DNA from: Ramlibacter humi
GTDB taxonomy: Bacteria > Pseudomonadota > Gammaproteobacteria > Burkholderiales > Burkholderiaceae_C
Reading direction: 5' to 3'
Assembly: GCF_004681975.1 (NCBI RefSeq)
Contig: NZ_SMLK01000001.1
Span: 62,001 to 126,000, forward strand
DNA: 64,000 nt
Part shown: positions 48,757-57,933 of the stretch, in pieces
Numbering within the stretch: the first letter of the stretch is position 1
Layout: the number at the start of each line of letters is the position of its first letter
Program-made: the position numbers and the translations under genes
Notes under the pieces: generated by a model
Database searches by the model: none
The model's input: the letters and a program-made list of their open reading frames with translations, nothing else
What the model was told of the DNA's origin: nothing

Positions 48757-48882
48757 TGCGGACCCCCTTACGCAGAGTGCGCAGAGGTTGCGCGGAGTCC
48801 GCAGATAGAGCTTTCAGATGTCTTCAAGGACTCTCCGCGTCCTCTGCGAGCCCTCTGCGGACTCTGCGCAAGGGAGTCCGCA
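48757..48882 (-). repeat. long-hairpin CGCAGAG element, copy E
   Basis: 126 bp located 11 bp after the ctaD stop codon (reading the minus strand). Ends TGCGGACCCCCTTACGCAGA and CTCTGCGCAAGGGAGTCCGC pair with a few mismatches. This copy is the most degenerate of the five. Confidence 0.8.
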
Positions 48883-48893
48883 TCGATGGCCGC

Positions 48894-50522
48894 TCACCCC
48901 AGCACGTGCTCCCCCGCCGCATCCAGCCGCGGCGGCGTCTCGTAGGTGTGGTGAGGCGCCGGCGAAGGCACTTCCCATTCCAGGCCGTGCGCGCCGCGGC
49001 CGTCGGGGTCGTTCCAGGGGCGCTGCGGCGCGGGCTGGCCGTGGCCGCGCATCACCGGCAGCACCACGGCGAAGAGGAAGTACACCTGCGACAGGCCGAA
49101 GCCGAACGCGCCGATGGTGGCCACCTCGTTGAAGTCGGCGAACTGCATGGGGTAGTCGGCATACCGCCGTGGCATGCCCGCCAGACCCAGGAAGTGCATC
49201 GGGAAGAAGGCGATGTTGAAGCTGATGATCGAGGTCCAGAAGTGGATCTGCCCGCGCCGCTCGTTGTACATGACCCCCGTCCACTTGGGCGACCAGTAGT
49301 AGAAGCCGGCGAACATCGCGAACAGCGAACCCGCCACCAGCACGTAGTGGAAGTGCGCGACGACGTAGTAGGTGTCTTGCAGCAGCAGGTCGATGGGCGC
49401 CAGCGCCAGGATCAGGCCGGTGAAGCCGCCGATGGTGAAGACGAAGATGAAGCCGATGGCGAACAGCATCGGCGTCTCGAAGGTGAGCGAGCCCTGCCAC
49501 ATGGTGGCGATCCAGTTGAAGATCTTCACCGCCGTGGGCACCGCGATCACCATGGTCGCGTACATGAAGAACAGCTGCCCCGTCACCGGCATGCCGGTGG
49601 TGAACATGTGGTGCGCCCACACGATGAACGACAGCACGGCGATGGCGGCCAGCGCGTAGACCATGGACGTGTAGCCGAACAGCGGCTTGCGCGAGAACGC
49701 CGGCACCACGTGGCTGATGATGCCGAAGGCCGGCAGGATCATGATGTAGACCTCCGGGTGCCCGAAGAACCAGAACAGGTGCTGGAACATCACCGGGTCG
49801 CCGCCGGCCGAGGGGTTGAAGAAGGTGGTGCCGAAATGGCGGTCGGTCAGCGTCATGGTGATGGCGCCGGCCAGCACGGGCATCACCGCGATCAGCAGGT
49901 AGGCGGTGATCAGCCAGGCCCAGCAGAACAGCGGCATCTTCAGCAGCGTCATGCCCGGCGCGCGCATGTTCAGGATGGTGACGATGATGTTGATGGAGCC
50001 CATGATGGAGCTGGCGCCCATGATGTGCAGCGCGAAGATGGCGAAGTCCATCGAGGGCCCCATCTGCAACGTCAGCGGGGCGTACATCGTCCAGCCCGCG
50101 GCGGGCGCGCCGCCGGGCAGGAAGAACGTCAGCACCAGCATCGCCGCCGCGGGCACCAGCAGCCAGAAGCTGAGGTTGTTCATTCGCGCGAAGGCCATGT
50201 CGCCCGCGCCGATCTGCAGCGGGACCATCCAGTTCGCGAAGCCGACGAAGGCCGGCATGATCGCCCCGAACACCATGATCAGCCCGTGCATGCTGGTCAG
50301 CTGGTTGAACAGCTCGGGGTTGAACAGCTGCAGCCCCGGCTGGAACAGCTCGGCGCGGATCAGCAGCGCCAGCACGCCGCCCACCATGAACATGGTGAAC
50401 GAGAACACCAGGTAAAGCGTGCCGATGTCCTTGTGGTTGGTGGCGTAGACCCAGCGGCGCCAGCCCGACGGCGAATCGTGGCTCTCGTGGCCGTGGACGG
50501 TGGGGTCGAGGACAGCAGTCAT
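48894..50522 (-). CDS. ctaD: cytochrome c oxidase subunit I
   Basis: 542 residues, twelve helices. Haem and copper ligands are all readable: [10 protein letters not shown], the His-Tyr crosslink site [15 protein letters not shown], the His pair in [12 protein letters not shown] and HFHYVL for the haem a and a3 histidines. It reduces O2 and pumps protons in the inner membrane. I prefer ATG 50522, seven bases after GGGAG, over ATG 50528. Subunits II and III and the assembly genes are not adjacent; only a small 2-helix gene precedes it. Confidence 0.93.
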   Translation of the reverse strand: MTAVLDPTVHGHESHDSPSGWRRWVYATNHKDIGTLYLVFSFTMFMVGGVLALLIRAELFQPGLQLFNPELFNQLTSMHGLIMVFGAIMPAFVGFANWMVPLQIGAGDMAFARMNNLSFWLLVPAAAMLVLTFFLPGGAPAAGWTMYAPLTLQMGPSMDFAIFALHIMGASSIMGSINIIVTILNMRAPGMTLLKMPLFCWAWLITAYLLIAVMPVLAGAITMTLTDRHFGTTFFNPSAGGDPVMFQHLFWFFGHPEVYIMILPAFGIISHVVPAFSRKPLFGYTSMVYALAAIAVLSFIVWAHHMFTTGMPVTGQLFFMYATMVIAVPTAVKIFNWIATMWQGSLTFETPMLFAIGFIFVFTIGGFTGLILALAPIDLLLQDTYYVVAHFHYVLVAGSLFAMFAGFYYWSPKWTGVMYNERRGQIHFWTSIISFNIAFFPMHFLGLAGMPRRYADYPMQFADFNEVATIGAFGFGLSQVYFLFAVVLPVMRGHGQPAPQRPWNDPDGRGAHGLEWEVPSPAPHHTYETPPRLDAAGEHVLG

Positions 50523-50571
50523 GGACATCTCCCGCGGTGGGAGATGCAGGTGGCAATCGCCATGCCTTGGG

Positions 50572-50745
50572 CTATTGGCGGTGCCGGTGGATCCAGAAGC
50601 TGCGCAACAGCGCCGGGACCACCGGCAGCAGGCTGACGATGCAGGCCAGCGCGAGCGGCGCGAACCACTCCTCCAGGCCGAGCGTGGCCAGCAGGAGCAG
50701 GGCGGCCGCGAGCGTCGCGGCGCACAGCGCGGCAAGGGGTGGCAT
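50572..50745 (-). CDS. small membrane protein upstream of ctaD
   Basis: 57 residues from ATG 50745: [20 protein letters not shown] and [20 protein letters not shown] form two helices, with a short basic tail ([10 protein letters not shown]). It ends 49 bp before the ctaD start and is read in the same direction, so it is probably co-transcribed and could be a small oxidase-associated subunit. No family recognised. It is real if the hydrophobic pattern and operon position are trusted. Confidence 0.55.
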   Translation of the reverse strand: MPPLAALCAATLAAALLLLATLGLEEWFAPLALACIVSLLPVVPALLRSFWIHRHRQ

Positions 50746-50803
50746 GGCAGCCTGCGCGTGATTCGCGCCAGTGCGGCAAGCGGCGTGCCGCTTGCCGCGC
50801 GCG

Positions 50804-51400
50804 TCAGGCGGCCGACTTGCTCTTGCCGTCGTCGCCGGCCTTCGCGCGGCGGCGATTCGCCTCCGCGTAGGACCGGTCGATCTGGCGCGCCAGCGTCTCC
50901 GGCCGCGTGGCCTGCTCCAGCGCGGCGATCTCGTCATCGGCCTCTTCGATCACGCCCACCTTGCAGGCGATGCGCTCCAGCAGCTGCAGGATCTTCGTGT
51001 TTTCCTGCTCGGCCAGCAGGTTGATCTGCAGGTCCAGCTGGTTGCGGCGCTCGGCCACGCGCATCTCGTAGTTCTGCGCGATCAGGATGAACGACGACAG
51101 GAAGATCGCTTCCAGCGACACGCACAGGATGAGGAAGGTGAACGGGTAAGGGTCGAAGTGGTGCAGTCCGGGAATCGAGTTCCAGGCGATCCACACCGTG
51201 AACAGCGCGATGTGGATCCAGACGAACGTGATGTGCCCGCAGAAGCGGGCCACGATGTCGGCCACGCGGTCGGCGAAGGTGCGTTTGGCCTGGGCCAGCT
51301 GCTCCAGGCGGCGCACGGCGGCCACGTTCTCGCGAGTGACGTCGGCGACGCTGTCGGGCGTGCGGTAACCGCCGCGGTCGGCGGAAGGGGCGGCATCCAT
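50804..51400 (-). CDS. DUF1003 membrane protein
   Basis: 198 residues. The core [20 protein letters not shown], then [38 protein letters not shown] and [20 protein letters not shown] are the DUF1003 signature with two membrane helices, and a charged C-terminal coiled coil (about 115-195). Function unknown. It stands 58 bp upstream of the small ctaD-linked gene on the same strand. Confidence 0.87.
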   Translation of the reverse strand: MDAAPSADRGGYRTPDSVADVTRENVAAVRRLEQLAQAKRTFADRVADIVARFCGHITFVWIHIALFTVWIAWNSIPGLHHFDPYPFTFLILCVSLEAIFLSSFILIAQNYEMRVAERRNQLDLQINLLAEQENTKILQLLERIACKVGVIEEADDEIAALEQATRPETLARQIDRSYAEANRRRAKAGDDGKSKSAA

Positions 51401-51515
51401 GCCGCCACTGTAGGGGGCGCGCGCTTGCCGGGCCGTGGGACGGCGCAGTACGTGCGCGTCAGCCGTTCTTCTTCATGGGCTGACCGGGGACTGAACTCAG
51501 CTTCGTCCACTTCTG

Positions 51516-51570
51516 GCCGTGCCATGCCGTGCCGTGCCGTGTTGTGTTGTGTTGTGCGGTGCCTGGCCGT
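51516..51570 (+). repeat. pentanucleotide microsatellite (GYYGT)
   Basis: Eleven 5-bp units, mainly GCCGT and GTTGT with single-base variants (GCCAT, GCGGT, GCCTG). Such tracts can expand or contract by slippage. It lies in a 451-bp intergenic region (51401-51851) that shows no gene. Confidence 0.75.
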
Positions 51571-51578
51571 GCCAAGCC

Positions 51579-51826
51579 GGGCCAGGGTGGGGAGGGTCTC
51601 CTGCCTCCATGTCCCCCGCCGCCTGAACGGCGTAGCTCCTCCTTGACTTACGGCAGGAGACCCTCCCCACCCTGGCCCTACGGCGCGCGATGCTGGAAGG
51701 CAGTCATCGGCGGCGGAGGTGCGGGGCCGCTCGAGCGGCCTTGAGGTCGGCGCGAATTCCCCGATGAGATTCGACGCGACGCAGCGCGGGGGACATGGAG
51801 GCAGGAGGCCTGCCACCCCCTGGCCC
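51579..51826 (+). repeat. three-copy 41-bp element forming long inverted repeats
   Basis: Copy 1 (51579-51619) starts GGGCCAGGGTGGGGAGGGTC and ends CATGTCCCCCGC. Its first 27 bases are repeated exactly in reverse complement at 51652-51678, giving a 27-bp perfect inverted repeat with a 46-nt loop. A full-length inverted copy with a few changes lies at 51786-51826. A separate 16-bp palindrome GGCCGCTCGAGCGGCC is at 51725-51740. No coding potential. Confidence 0.82.
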
Positions 51827-51851
51827 GGACCGGCTGCGCCAGAAAAAAGGC

Positions 51852-53459
51852 TCAGTCCTTCCGGAACGCAGGCAGCGGCACCATCACAGGCTGGCCTGGC
51901 GTGGTGCACCCCGTGTCACAGCACCGCCCCGGTTGCCTGTTGCGCGTGATGGCGCGATCGCCGGCGCTGGCAAGCACGCCGCGCTCCAGCAGGCGTTCCA
52001 CCAACTCGACCTTGTCGCCCAGCGGGTAGTTGCGCCAGATCTCCTGCTTCATCGCGGCAGGCGAGCCGCCGCCGTGCAGGCTGATCAGCGAATACCAGCC
52101 GCCCTGGTAGGAAGCGGTGAGGTCCTCGATGAAGCGCGCGACCTCGATGCGCTTGTCGTACGGCACCGAGGGGTTGGTGCGCAGCACTTCGGCCAGCGTG
52201 GCGGCGGTGGCCGGGTTGTGGTCTTCGTCGGGGCCGGGCAGGGTGACGATGAGGCCGCCGGACACTTCGTGCGCCAGCCGGTGCATGTCGTAGATCTGCG
52301 TGGCCAGCAGCAGCTTGCCGATGTTGCTGAACACGGGCTCGGGCATGAAGCTGCCCGAATGCGGGTCGGCCTGGCCGTACACGCTGGCCGCCACGCCGCA
52401 GGCGTAGAAGCCTTCGACGATCTTGATCAGCTCCACCATGGGCTCGCGCAGGTTGGCTTTTTCGCCGGGGTCGAAGCCGTTGGCTTCGCACATCAGCGCG
52501 CCCGCGCCGATCAGCAGGTCGCCGAAGCCGGCGCGCGCGGCGATGCAGCTGTGGCGGTGGTGCGTGGCGTAGTTGTAGGTCAGCACCTGGCTGCGCTCCC
52601 ACTCGCCTTCGTAGAACACGCGCTCCCAGGGCACGAACACCTTGTCGAAGATGACCACGCCCGTGGCCTGACCGTACTTGCGCGAGAAGAGGGCGGCGCC
52701 GTGCTCCACCTTTTCGCCGGGCCGCCCCGCGGGCCGCGAAACGATGGTGATGCCCGGGGCGTCCACCGGCACGGCGCAGCAGACGGCGAAGTCCCTGTCG
52801 GCCTCGGTCATGTTTCGGCTGGGCATGACCAGGAACTCGTGCATGTACGCCGCGCCGGTGACGATGGCCTTGGTGCCGCTGATGACGACGCCCTTCGCGT
52901 TGCGCTCCACCACGTGCACGTAGGTGTCGGGGTTGGCCTGCTGGTGCGGCCGCTTGCTGCGGTCGCCCTTGGCATCCGTCATGCAGATGCCCAGCGTGAG
53001 GTCTTCGTCCTGGAAGCGTTCCAGGTAAGCCTGGAAGCGCGCGCGGTGCTCGTTGCCGCCGCGTGCGTCGTCGATGGCGGCCGTCGCCTGCGCCAGCGCG
53101 TTCAGCGCGTCGTGTGCCAGGTAGCGCTGCGCGCAGCCCGTCTCCTGGCAGAGCGCGCGCACCGCTTCCAGCTTGTTGAGAAGGTCGCCCGCCGAGTCGT
53201 TGACGTGCAGCATGCGGTTGACCACGCGGTTGCGCGAAGCCTGCGTGGCCAGCGCGATGGGCGCGTAGCGCTCGTCGCGGGCGAAGTCGTAGGTGAACGC
53301 CATCGCGTTGACGCCGGGGCGCAGCGCGGGTTCGTCGGCGACCGATCGCACGAGCTGCCCGTCCACGTAGACCACCGGCTTCAGCCGCCGCAGCGACTCG
53401 CGGTAGCCGTCGCCGGACATCAGGTTGGCGCGGGTGGGGGCGGCGTCGGAGATGTTCAT
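51852..53459 (-). CDS. 4-hydroxyphenylacetate 3-hydroxylase (HpaB)-family protein
   Basis: 535 residues. Conserved blocks GICMTDAKGDRSKRPHQQ, TGAAYMHEFLVMPSRNM, FSRKYGQATGVVIFDKVFVP and HEVSGGLIVTLPGPDEDHNP belong to the HpaB/4-hydroxybutyryl-CoA dehydratase superfamily with an acyl-CoA-dehydrogenase fold that binds flavin. By eye, two of the three Cys ligands of the dehydratase 4Fe-4S cluster are not cysteine here, so a flavin monooxygenase or another role fits better. ATG 53459. No HpaC reductase is adjacent. Divergent from a hybrid kinase (105 bp). Substrate unknown. Confidence 0.8.
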   Translation of the reverse strand: MNISDAAPTRANLMSGDGYRESLRRLKPVVYVDGQLVRSVADEPALRPGVNAMAFTYDFARDERYAPIALATQASRNRVVNRMLHVNDSAGDLLNKLEAVRALCQETGCAQRYLAHDALNALAQATAAIDDARGGNEHRARFQAYLERFQDEDLTLGICMTDAKGDRSKRPHQQANPDTYVHVVERNAKGVVISGTKAIVTGAAYMHEFLVMPSRNMTEADRDFAVCCAVPVDAPGITIVSRPAGRPGEKVEHGAALFSRKYGQATGVVIFDKVFVPWERVFYEGEWERSQVLTYNYATHHRHSCIAARAGFGDLLIGAGALMCEANGFDPGEKANLREPMVELIKIVEGFYACGVAASVYGQADPHSGSFMPEPVFSNIGKLLLATQIYDMHRLAHEVSGGLIVTLPGPDEDHNPATAATLAEVLRTNPSVPYDKRIEVARFIEDLTASYQGGWYSLISLHGGGSPAAMKQEIWRNYPLGDKVELVERLLERGVLASAGDRAITRNRQPGRCCDTGCTTPGQPVMVPLPAFRKD

Positions 53460-53564
53460 GCGGTCATTGCAGCACGATGCCAACGGTCCAGGCACGCGGC
53501 AAACCCCGTGGCGAGGCGGCATGGATGAGCTCACGCGAGAGCGCCGCGGCCCTAGACTCGCCTG

Positions 53565-55976
53565 GTGTCCCCACCGTCCAGCAGTACCGACAGCGAAACC
53601 GGCCGGCCCGCCTTCCTGCGCGGCGGCGGTGAACTCGCCGGGCTGATCGCCCGCTATCCGTGGTCCTCCACGGGCATGGGGCCCATCGATGGCTGGCCGG
53701 CGCACGTGCGCCACACGGTCGCCCTGATGCTGCGCAGCGACGTGCCCATGGTGGCGCTGTTCGGCGAGCCGGGCTACATGATCTACAACGACGCGTACTC
53801 GGGTTTCGCGGGCGGGCGGCATCCGCAGCTGCTGGGATCGCCGGTGCGCGAAGGCTGGCCCGAAGTGGCCGACTTCAACGACAACGTGATGCGCGTGGGC
53901 CTGGCGGGCGGCACGCTGTCGTACAAGGACCAGGAGCTGTCGCTCAACCGCCAGGGCACGCTGGAGCAGGCGTGGATGGACCTGGACTACTCGCCGGTGC
54001 TGGACGGCGAGGGGCGGCCGGCGGCGGTGCTCGCCATCGTGGTCGAAACCACCGAGAAGGTGCGCGCGCTGCGCCGCCTGGCCGGCGAGCGCGAGCGGCT
54101 GCACCAGATGTTCGAGCAGGCGCCGGGCTTCATGTGCGTGCTGCGCGGGCCGGACCACGTGTTCGAGTTCGCGAACGCGGCGTACCGCCAGCTGTTCGGC
54201 CGCGAGCTGCTGGGCTACGGGGTGCGCGAAGCGTTCCCCGAACTGGAAGGGCAGGGCTTCTTCGAGCGCCTGGACGAGGTGTATGGCACCGGCAAGCCCT
54301 GGCGCGCGGAAGCCATGCCGGCGCTGCTGGCGCGGCCCGGCGGCGCGCGAGAGTTGAAGTTCCTGACCTACGTGTACCAGCCGCTCTTCGACGAGGCCGG
54401 CCGCGTCGACGGCATCTTCTGCGAAGGCAGCGACGCCACGCAGGTGATGCTGGCCAACGCCGAGCTGCAGCGCACGCAGTCGTGGCTGCAGGAAGGGCTG
54501 GAGGCCGCGCGCATGGTGGCTTTCGAATGGGACTACGCCAGCGGCCAGGTGCGCTACTCGCCCAACGCGGCGCAGGTGCTGGGCTATGCGGGCGGCGACC
54601 CCGAGACCGGCTTCTCCTCCATCCACCCGGACGACGTGGCGAAGCTGCGGGACGAGATCGGCCGCGCGCGCGAGACGCTGGGCGACTTCCAGCGGGTGCA
54701 CCGGCGGGTGCGCCGCGACACGGGCGCGCTGATGTGGACCGACACGCGGGGGCGCGCGTTCCCCGGCCCCGACGGCCGGCCCGCGCTGATGCGCGGCGTG
54801 GTGATCGACGTCACCGATCGCGTGCGGTCCGAGCAGGCGCTGCGCGAAGCGAACCGGCGCAAGGACGAATTCCTGGCCATGCTGGCGCACGAGCTGCGCA
54901 ACCCGCTGGCGCCCATCGCCACCGGCAGCGCGCTGCTGGCCCGCGCGCCCGGCAACGCGGAAACCGCGCGCCGCACCAGCGAGATGATCGCCCGCCAGGT
55001 GCGCCACATGAGCGAGCTGATGGACGACCTGCTGGATGTCTCGCGCGTCACGCGCGGCCTGATCCAGATCGAGCATGCGCCGGTGGACCTCAATGGCGTG
55101 GTGCAGGACGCGCTGGAGCAGGCGCGGCCGCTGATGGAAGCCAGGCACCACCGGGTGGACGTCGACGTGCCGCCGGCGGCGGTGGTGGTGGACGGCGACC
55201 GCACGCGGCTGGTGCAGGTGCTGGTGAACCTGCTGACCAACGCGGCCAAGTACACCGCGCCCGAAGGCGAGGTGCGCGTCACGCTGTCGCGCGAAGGCTC
55301 GCGTGCCCGCATCGAGGTGGGCGACAACGGCACCGGCATCGAACCGGCGCTGCTGCCGCACGTTTTCGACCTGTTCACGCAGGGCGAGCGCACGCCCGAC
55401 CGCACGCAGGGCGGCCTGGGCATCGGCCTGGCGCTGGTGAAGGCGATCGTCGAACTGCACGGCGGCGAAGCCGAAGCGCACAGCCAGGGCAAGGGCCGCG
55501 GCAGCCGCTTCGGCATCGTGCTGCCCGCGCTGGCCGTGGGCGAGACTTCGGGCGCCACCGCGCCCGCCGCCGCGCGTGGCGCCGCGCCGCTGTTCATCCT
55601 GCTCACCGACGACAACGCCGACGCCGCCGAGTCGCTCTCGTCGCTGCTGCGGCTGGACGGGCACGAGGTGGAGGTCTGCTACGACGGCCGCCAGGCGCTG
55701 GCCGCCATCGGCCGGCGCGTGCCCGACGTCTGCGTGCTCGACGTGGGCCTGCCCGACATCACCGGCCTGGAGCTGGCGCGCCGCATCCGCGCGCGGCCCG
55801 AGCTGGATGGGACCCTGCTGGTCGCGTTGACCGGCTACGGCCAGCCGCAGGACCGCGCGGCCACCGCGCACGCGGGCTTCGACCACCACCTGGTGAAGCC
55901 GGTGGAACCGCAGGCGCTGGATGCCATCCTGGCGGCCTATGCAGCCACGCACCCGCGCGAGGTGGCGGCGAAGTAG
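53565..55976 (+). CDS. PAS-containing hybrid sensor histidine kinase
   Basis: 803 residues from GTG 53565, no membrane helices. Three PAS-like regions (about 20-165, 180-295, 310-420, the last with YSPNAAQVLGYAGGDPETGF), HisKA with His442 (LAHELRNPLAPI), HATPase (NGTGIEPALLPHVF, GGLGIGLALVKAI) and a C-terminal receiver with Asp726 (CVLDVGLPDITG). The signal is presumably sensed in the cytosol. The N-terminus (RGGGELAGLIARYPWSSTGM) resembles that of the kinase at 25955-29653. No output regulator is next to it; the divergent HpaB-like gene may be linked. Confidence 0.9.
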   Translation: MSPPSSSTDSETGRPAFLRGGGELAGLIARYPWSSTGMGPIDGWPAHVRHTVALMLRSDVPMVALFGEPGYMIYNDAYSGFAGGRHPQLLGSPVREGWPEVADFNDNVMRVGLAGGTLSYKDQELSLNRQGTLEQAWMDLDYSPVLDGEGRPAAVLAIVVETTEKVRALRRLAGERERLHQMFEQAPGFMCVLRGPDHVFEFANAAYRQLFGRELLGYGVREAFPELEGQGFFERLDEVYGTGKPWRAEAMPALLARPGGARELKFLTYVYQPLFDEAGRVDGIFCEGSDATQVMLANAELQRTQSWLQEGLEAARMVAFEWDYASGQVRYSPNAAQVLGYAGGDPETGFSSIHPDDVAKLRDEIGRARETLGDFQRVHRRVRRDTGALMWTDTRGRAFPGPDGRPALMRGVVIDVTDRVRSEQALREANRRKDEFLAMLAHELRNPLAPIATGSALLARAPGNAETARRTSEMIARQVRHMSELMDDLLDVSRVTRGLIQIEHAPVDLNGVVQDALEQARPLMEARHHRVDVDVPPAAVVVDGDRTRLVQVLVNLLTNAAKYTAPEGEVRVTLSREGSRARIEVGDNGTGIEPALLPHVFDLFTQGERTPDRTQGGLGIGLALVKAIVELHGGEAEAHSQGKGRGSRFGIVLPALAVGETSGATAPAAARGAAPLFILLTDDNADAAESLSSLLRLDGHEVEVCYDGRQALAAIGRRVPDVCVLDVGLPDITGLELARRIRARPELDGTLLVALTGYGQPQDRAATAHAGFDHHLVKPVEPQALDAILAAYAATHPREVAAK

Positions 55977-56007
55977 GCGGGTCCACGGACGAGGCGACAA
56001 TCGTCCC

Positions 56008-56433
56008 GTGATCTTCGAGAGCTCCATCGACATTTCGGCGCCAGCCCCCGCGGTCTGGTCGATCATGGAACGCCTGGAACAGTGGCCCGACTGGGCGCCC
56101 ACTTTCCGGAGCGTGCAGCGCGTGCGCTCTCCAGCCGGTGTGGGAGCGGCTTACCGCGTCGAGCAGCCCCGCCTTCCCCCGTCCATCATGACGGTCACCC
56201 GATGGGAGCCCGGCCGCGGATTCACCTGGGCATCGCGCAGCGCCATGCTGGGCGCGCGGGGTGAGCACGACATCGAACCGATGGGCGCGAACGCGTGCCG
56301 TGTGCACCTGGCCTTGCGCTTCGAAGGCCTGTTCGCGCCGGTGGCGGGCCGGCTGATGCGGCGCATGGTCGCCGCTTACGTTGACTCGGAAGCCACCGCC
56401 CTGAAGCGGCGCGCCGAAGGCCCTTCCGCCTAG
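56008..56433 (+). CDS. SRPBCC-family protein
   Basis: 141 residues from GTG 56008. FESSIDISAPAPAVWSIMER, WPDWAPTFRSVQRV and a C-terminal helix (GRLMRRMVAAYVDSEATALK) give the START/Bet v 1-like layout that binds hydrophobic ligands. It begins 31 bp after the kinase and overlaps the convergent small gene by 4 bp. Ligand unknown. Confidence 0.82.
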   Translation: MIFESSIDISAPAPAVWSIMERLEQWPDWAPTFRSVQRVRSPAGVGAAYRVEQPRLPPSIMTVTRWEPGRGFTWASRSAMLGARGEHDIEPMGANACRVHLALRFEGLFAPVAGRLMRRMVAAYVDSEATALKRRAEGPSA

Positions 56434-56783
56434 TGCGGCGCCAGGTCGGAGACCGAGACGCCTTCGTAAGCCTCGAGCAGGTCGAGCACCATCTCGGGCG
56501 TCAGTGAGTCGGTGACGCCGCAGCCGTCCTCGTACGCGCCCTCGAACGCAAGCCGGAACGGCATTTCCTCGGACGCGCGCATCACGAAGAAGGAGGTGTC
56601 CACGCCGTCGGCGTAGTCGGCCAGGGCCAGTTCGATGCCGTTGCGCAGCACGATCGAAACCGAGTAGATGCCGGTCTCGCTGTCGTGCCTCACCGGGTCC
56701 ACGTGCGCCTGCGGGAACTTGACCCTGATGGCCAGCGCCACGGCCTCCAGCAGGCGTCGGCGCAGGAGAAGTCCATGCGTCAT
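56430..56783 (-). CDS. uncharacterised 117-aa soluble protein
   Basis: The frame from ATG 56783 reads MTHGLLLRRRLLEAVALAIR, then SIVLRNGIELALADYADGVD and ends DLLEAYEGVSVSDLAPH. It is an acidic alpha/beta protein without signal peptide or recognised domain. GGAGACGAGACGC precedes the start. It overlaps the SRPBCC gene at its 3' end. Function unknown. Confidence 0.62.
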   Translation of the reverse strand: MTHGLLLRRRLLEAVALAIRVKFPQAHVDPVRHDSETGIYSVSIVLRNGIELALADYADGVDTSFFVMRASEEMPFRLAFEGAYEDGCGVTDSLTPEMVLDLLEAYEGVSVSDLAPH

Positions 56784-56896
56784 GCGTCTCGTCTCCGTTC
56801 TGGTTGTGTCGAACACGGGGCGCAGTCTAGGCAGGCCGCCGGCACCGGTCCATTTCATTCTCCGGCGATGCGTGGGAAGCATCACCGGGTGCGCGT

Positions 56897-57820
56897 TCAC
56901 GCCGCCAACCCGCAATCCTGGACCAGGAAGTCCCGCGCCGTCCTGCGGATGGTCTCCATCAGGCAGGCATCGCTGACCTGCGGGTGGGACATGAGGCAGA
57001 TGTCGGTGCGGATCTGGTCTTCGGGCACGAGCGGCAGGATGGTGATCTCGTCCTGGGAGAATCCCTTGGCCGTTTCCGGAACCAGCGCGCAGGCCGCGCC
57101 GGCCGCGATCAGCGCCTGTCCTTCGAACAGCTCCTTGATGGCGGTGTAGGTGGGCGAGCGGCCGGTCCGCCTCATGATCTCGCCATGGACGTGGTCGAAA
57201 AGGGGCGGGTTGTCCCGGCGGTTCTGGAACAGCAGGCGATCGAAGGCGAACAGGTCGCTCAATTGCAGGGCCTTCTTCGCCGCCAGCGGATGGATCGACT
57301 GCAGCCCGATCACCCATTCAGCGGTGGCCAGCCTCGTGACGCCGCCGGCGGTGGAGTGCAGCGGCCGCTGGAGGATGGCGAAGTCCAGTTCGCCCCGCTT
57401 CATCGAGCGTTCCAGTTCGTGCGTGCGCCCCAGCCGGACCTCCACCTTGCGGCCGATGGTGCGCTGCAGGTCGGCGCGCAGCTTCTCGGTCTTGAGGGGA
57501 TTGTTGTAGATCAGGACACCCAGCCGAAGGGGGCCGCTGGCCGTCGCCTCCTGCAGGGGCCGGAACTCCTCCTTCAGGATCTGCACGATCCTGGCCGCCG
57601 GCTCGATCAGGCGCGCGCCCGCCTCGGTCAGTTCGCAGCTGCGCGAAGTCCTGTTGAACAGGCGCGTGCCCAGCGCGCTCTCCATCTGCGCGATCGTGCG
57701 GCTCAGGGGGGGTTCGGTGATGAACAGGCGCTCCGCAGCCGAGCGGAAATTCAGCTCCTGAGCCAGCACGAGGAAGGCGCGGACATGCCGCAGTTCGATG
57801 CGATCTGCAGTGGACATCAT
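56897..57820 (-). CDS. LysR-family transcriptional regulator
   Basis: 307 residues. DNA-binding region IELRHVRAFLVLAQELNFRS then LFITEPPLSRTIAQMESALG, effector domain about 95-300. The class resembles CatR/BenM-like regulators in layout. No divergent structural gene is present; the upstream ~110 bp lead into a broken GAF gene. Target unknown. ATG 57820 or 57817. Confidence 0.87.
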   Translation of the reverse strand: MMSTADRIELRHVRAFLVLAQELNFRSAAERLFITEPPLSRTIAQMESALGTRLFNRTSRSCELTEAGARLIEPAARIVQILKEEFRPLQEATASGPLRLGVLIYNNPLKTEKLRADLQRTIGRKVEVRLGRTHELERSMKRGELDFAILQRPLHSTAGGVTRLATAEWVIGLQSIHPLAAKKALQLSDLFAFDRLLFQNRRDNPPLFDHVHGEIMRRTGRSPTYTAIKELFEGQALIAAGAACALVPETAKGFSQDEITILPLVPEDQIRTDICLMSHPQVSDACLMETIRRTARDFLVQDCGLAA

Positions 57821-57933
57821 CTAGGCGGTTCGGTTGCCGGCGCCTTGCGCCGGACCGGCAGCTCCCCGCGGCCATCATGTCCGCCCCGTCGCGGGGCACA
57901 AATACTGCAAGCGCACGACCGGCGTGCCGGACT

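Noticed and set aside
51852-53459. Annotation as 4-hydroxybutyryl-CoA dehydratase
   Set aside because: By eye, two of the cluster-ligand cysteines are not conserved; kept as HpaB-family only.
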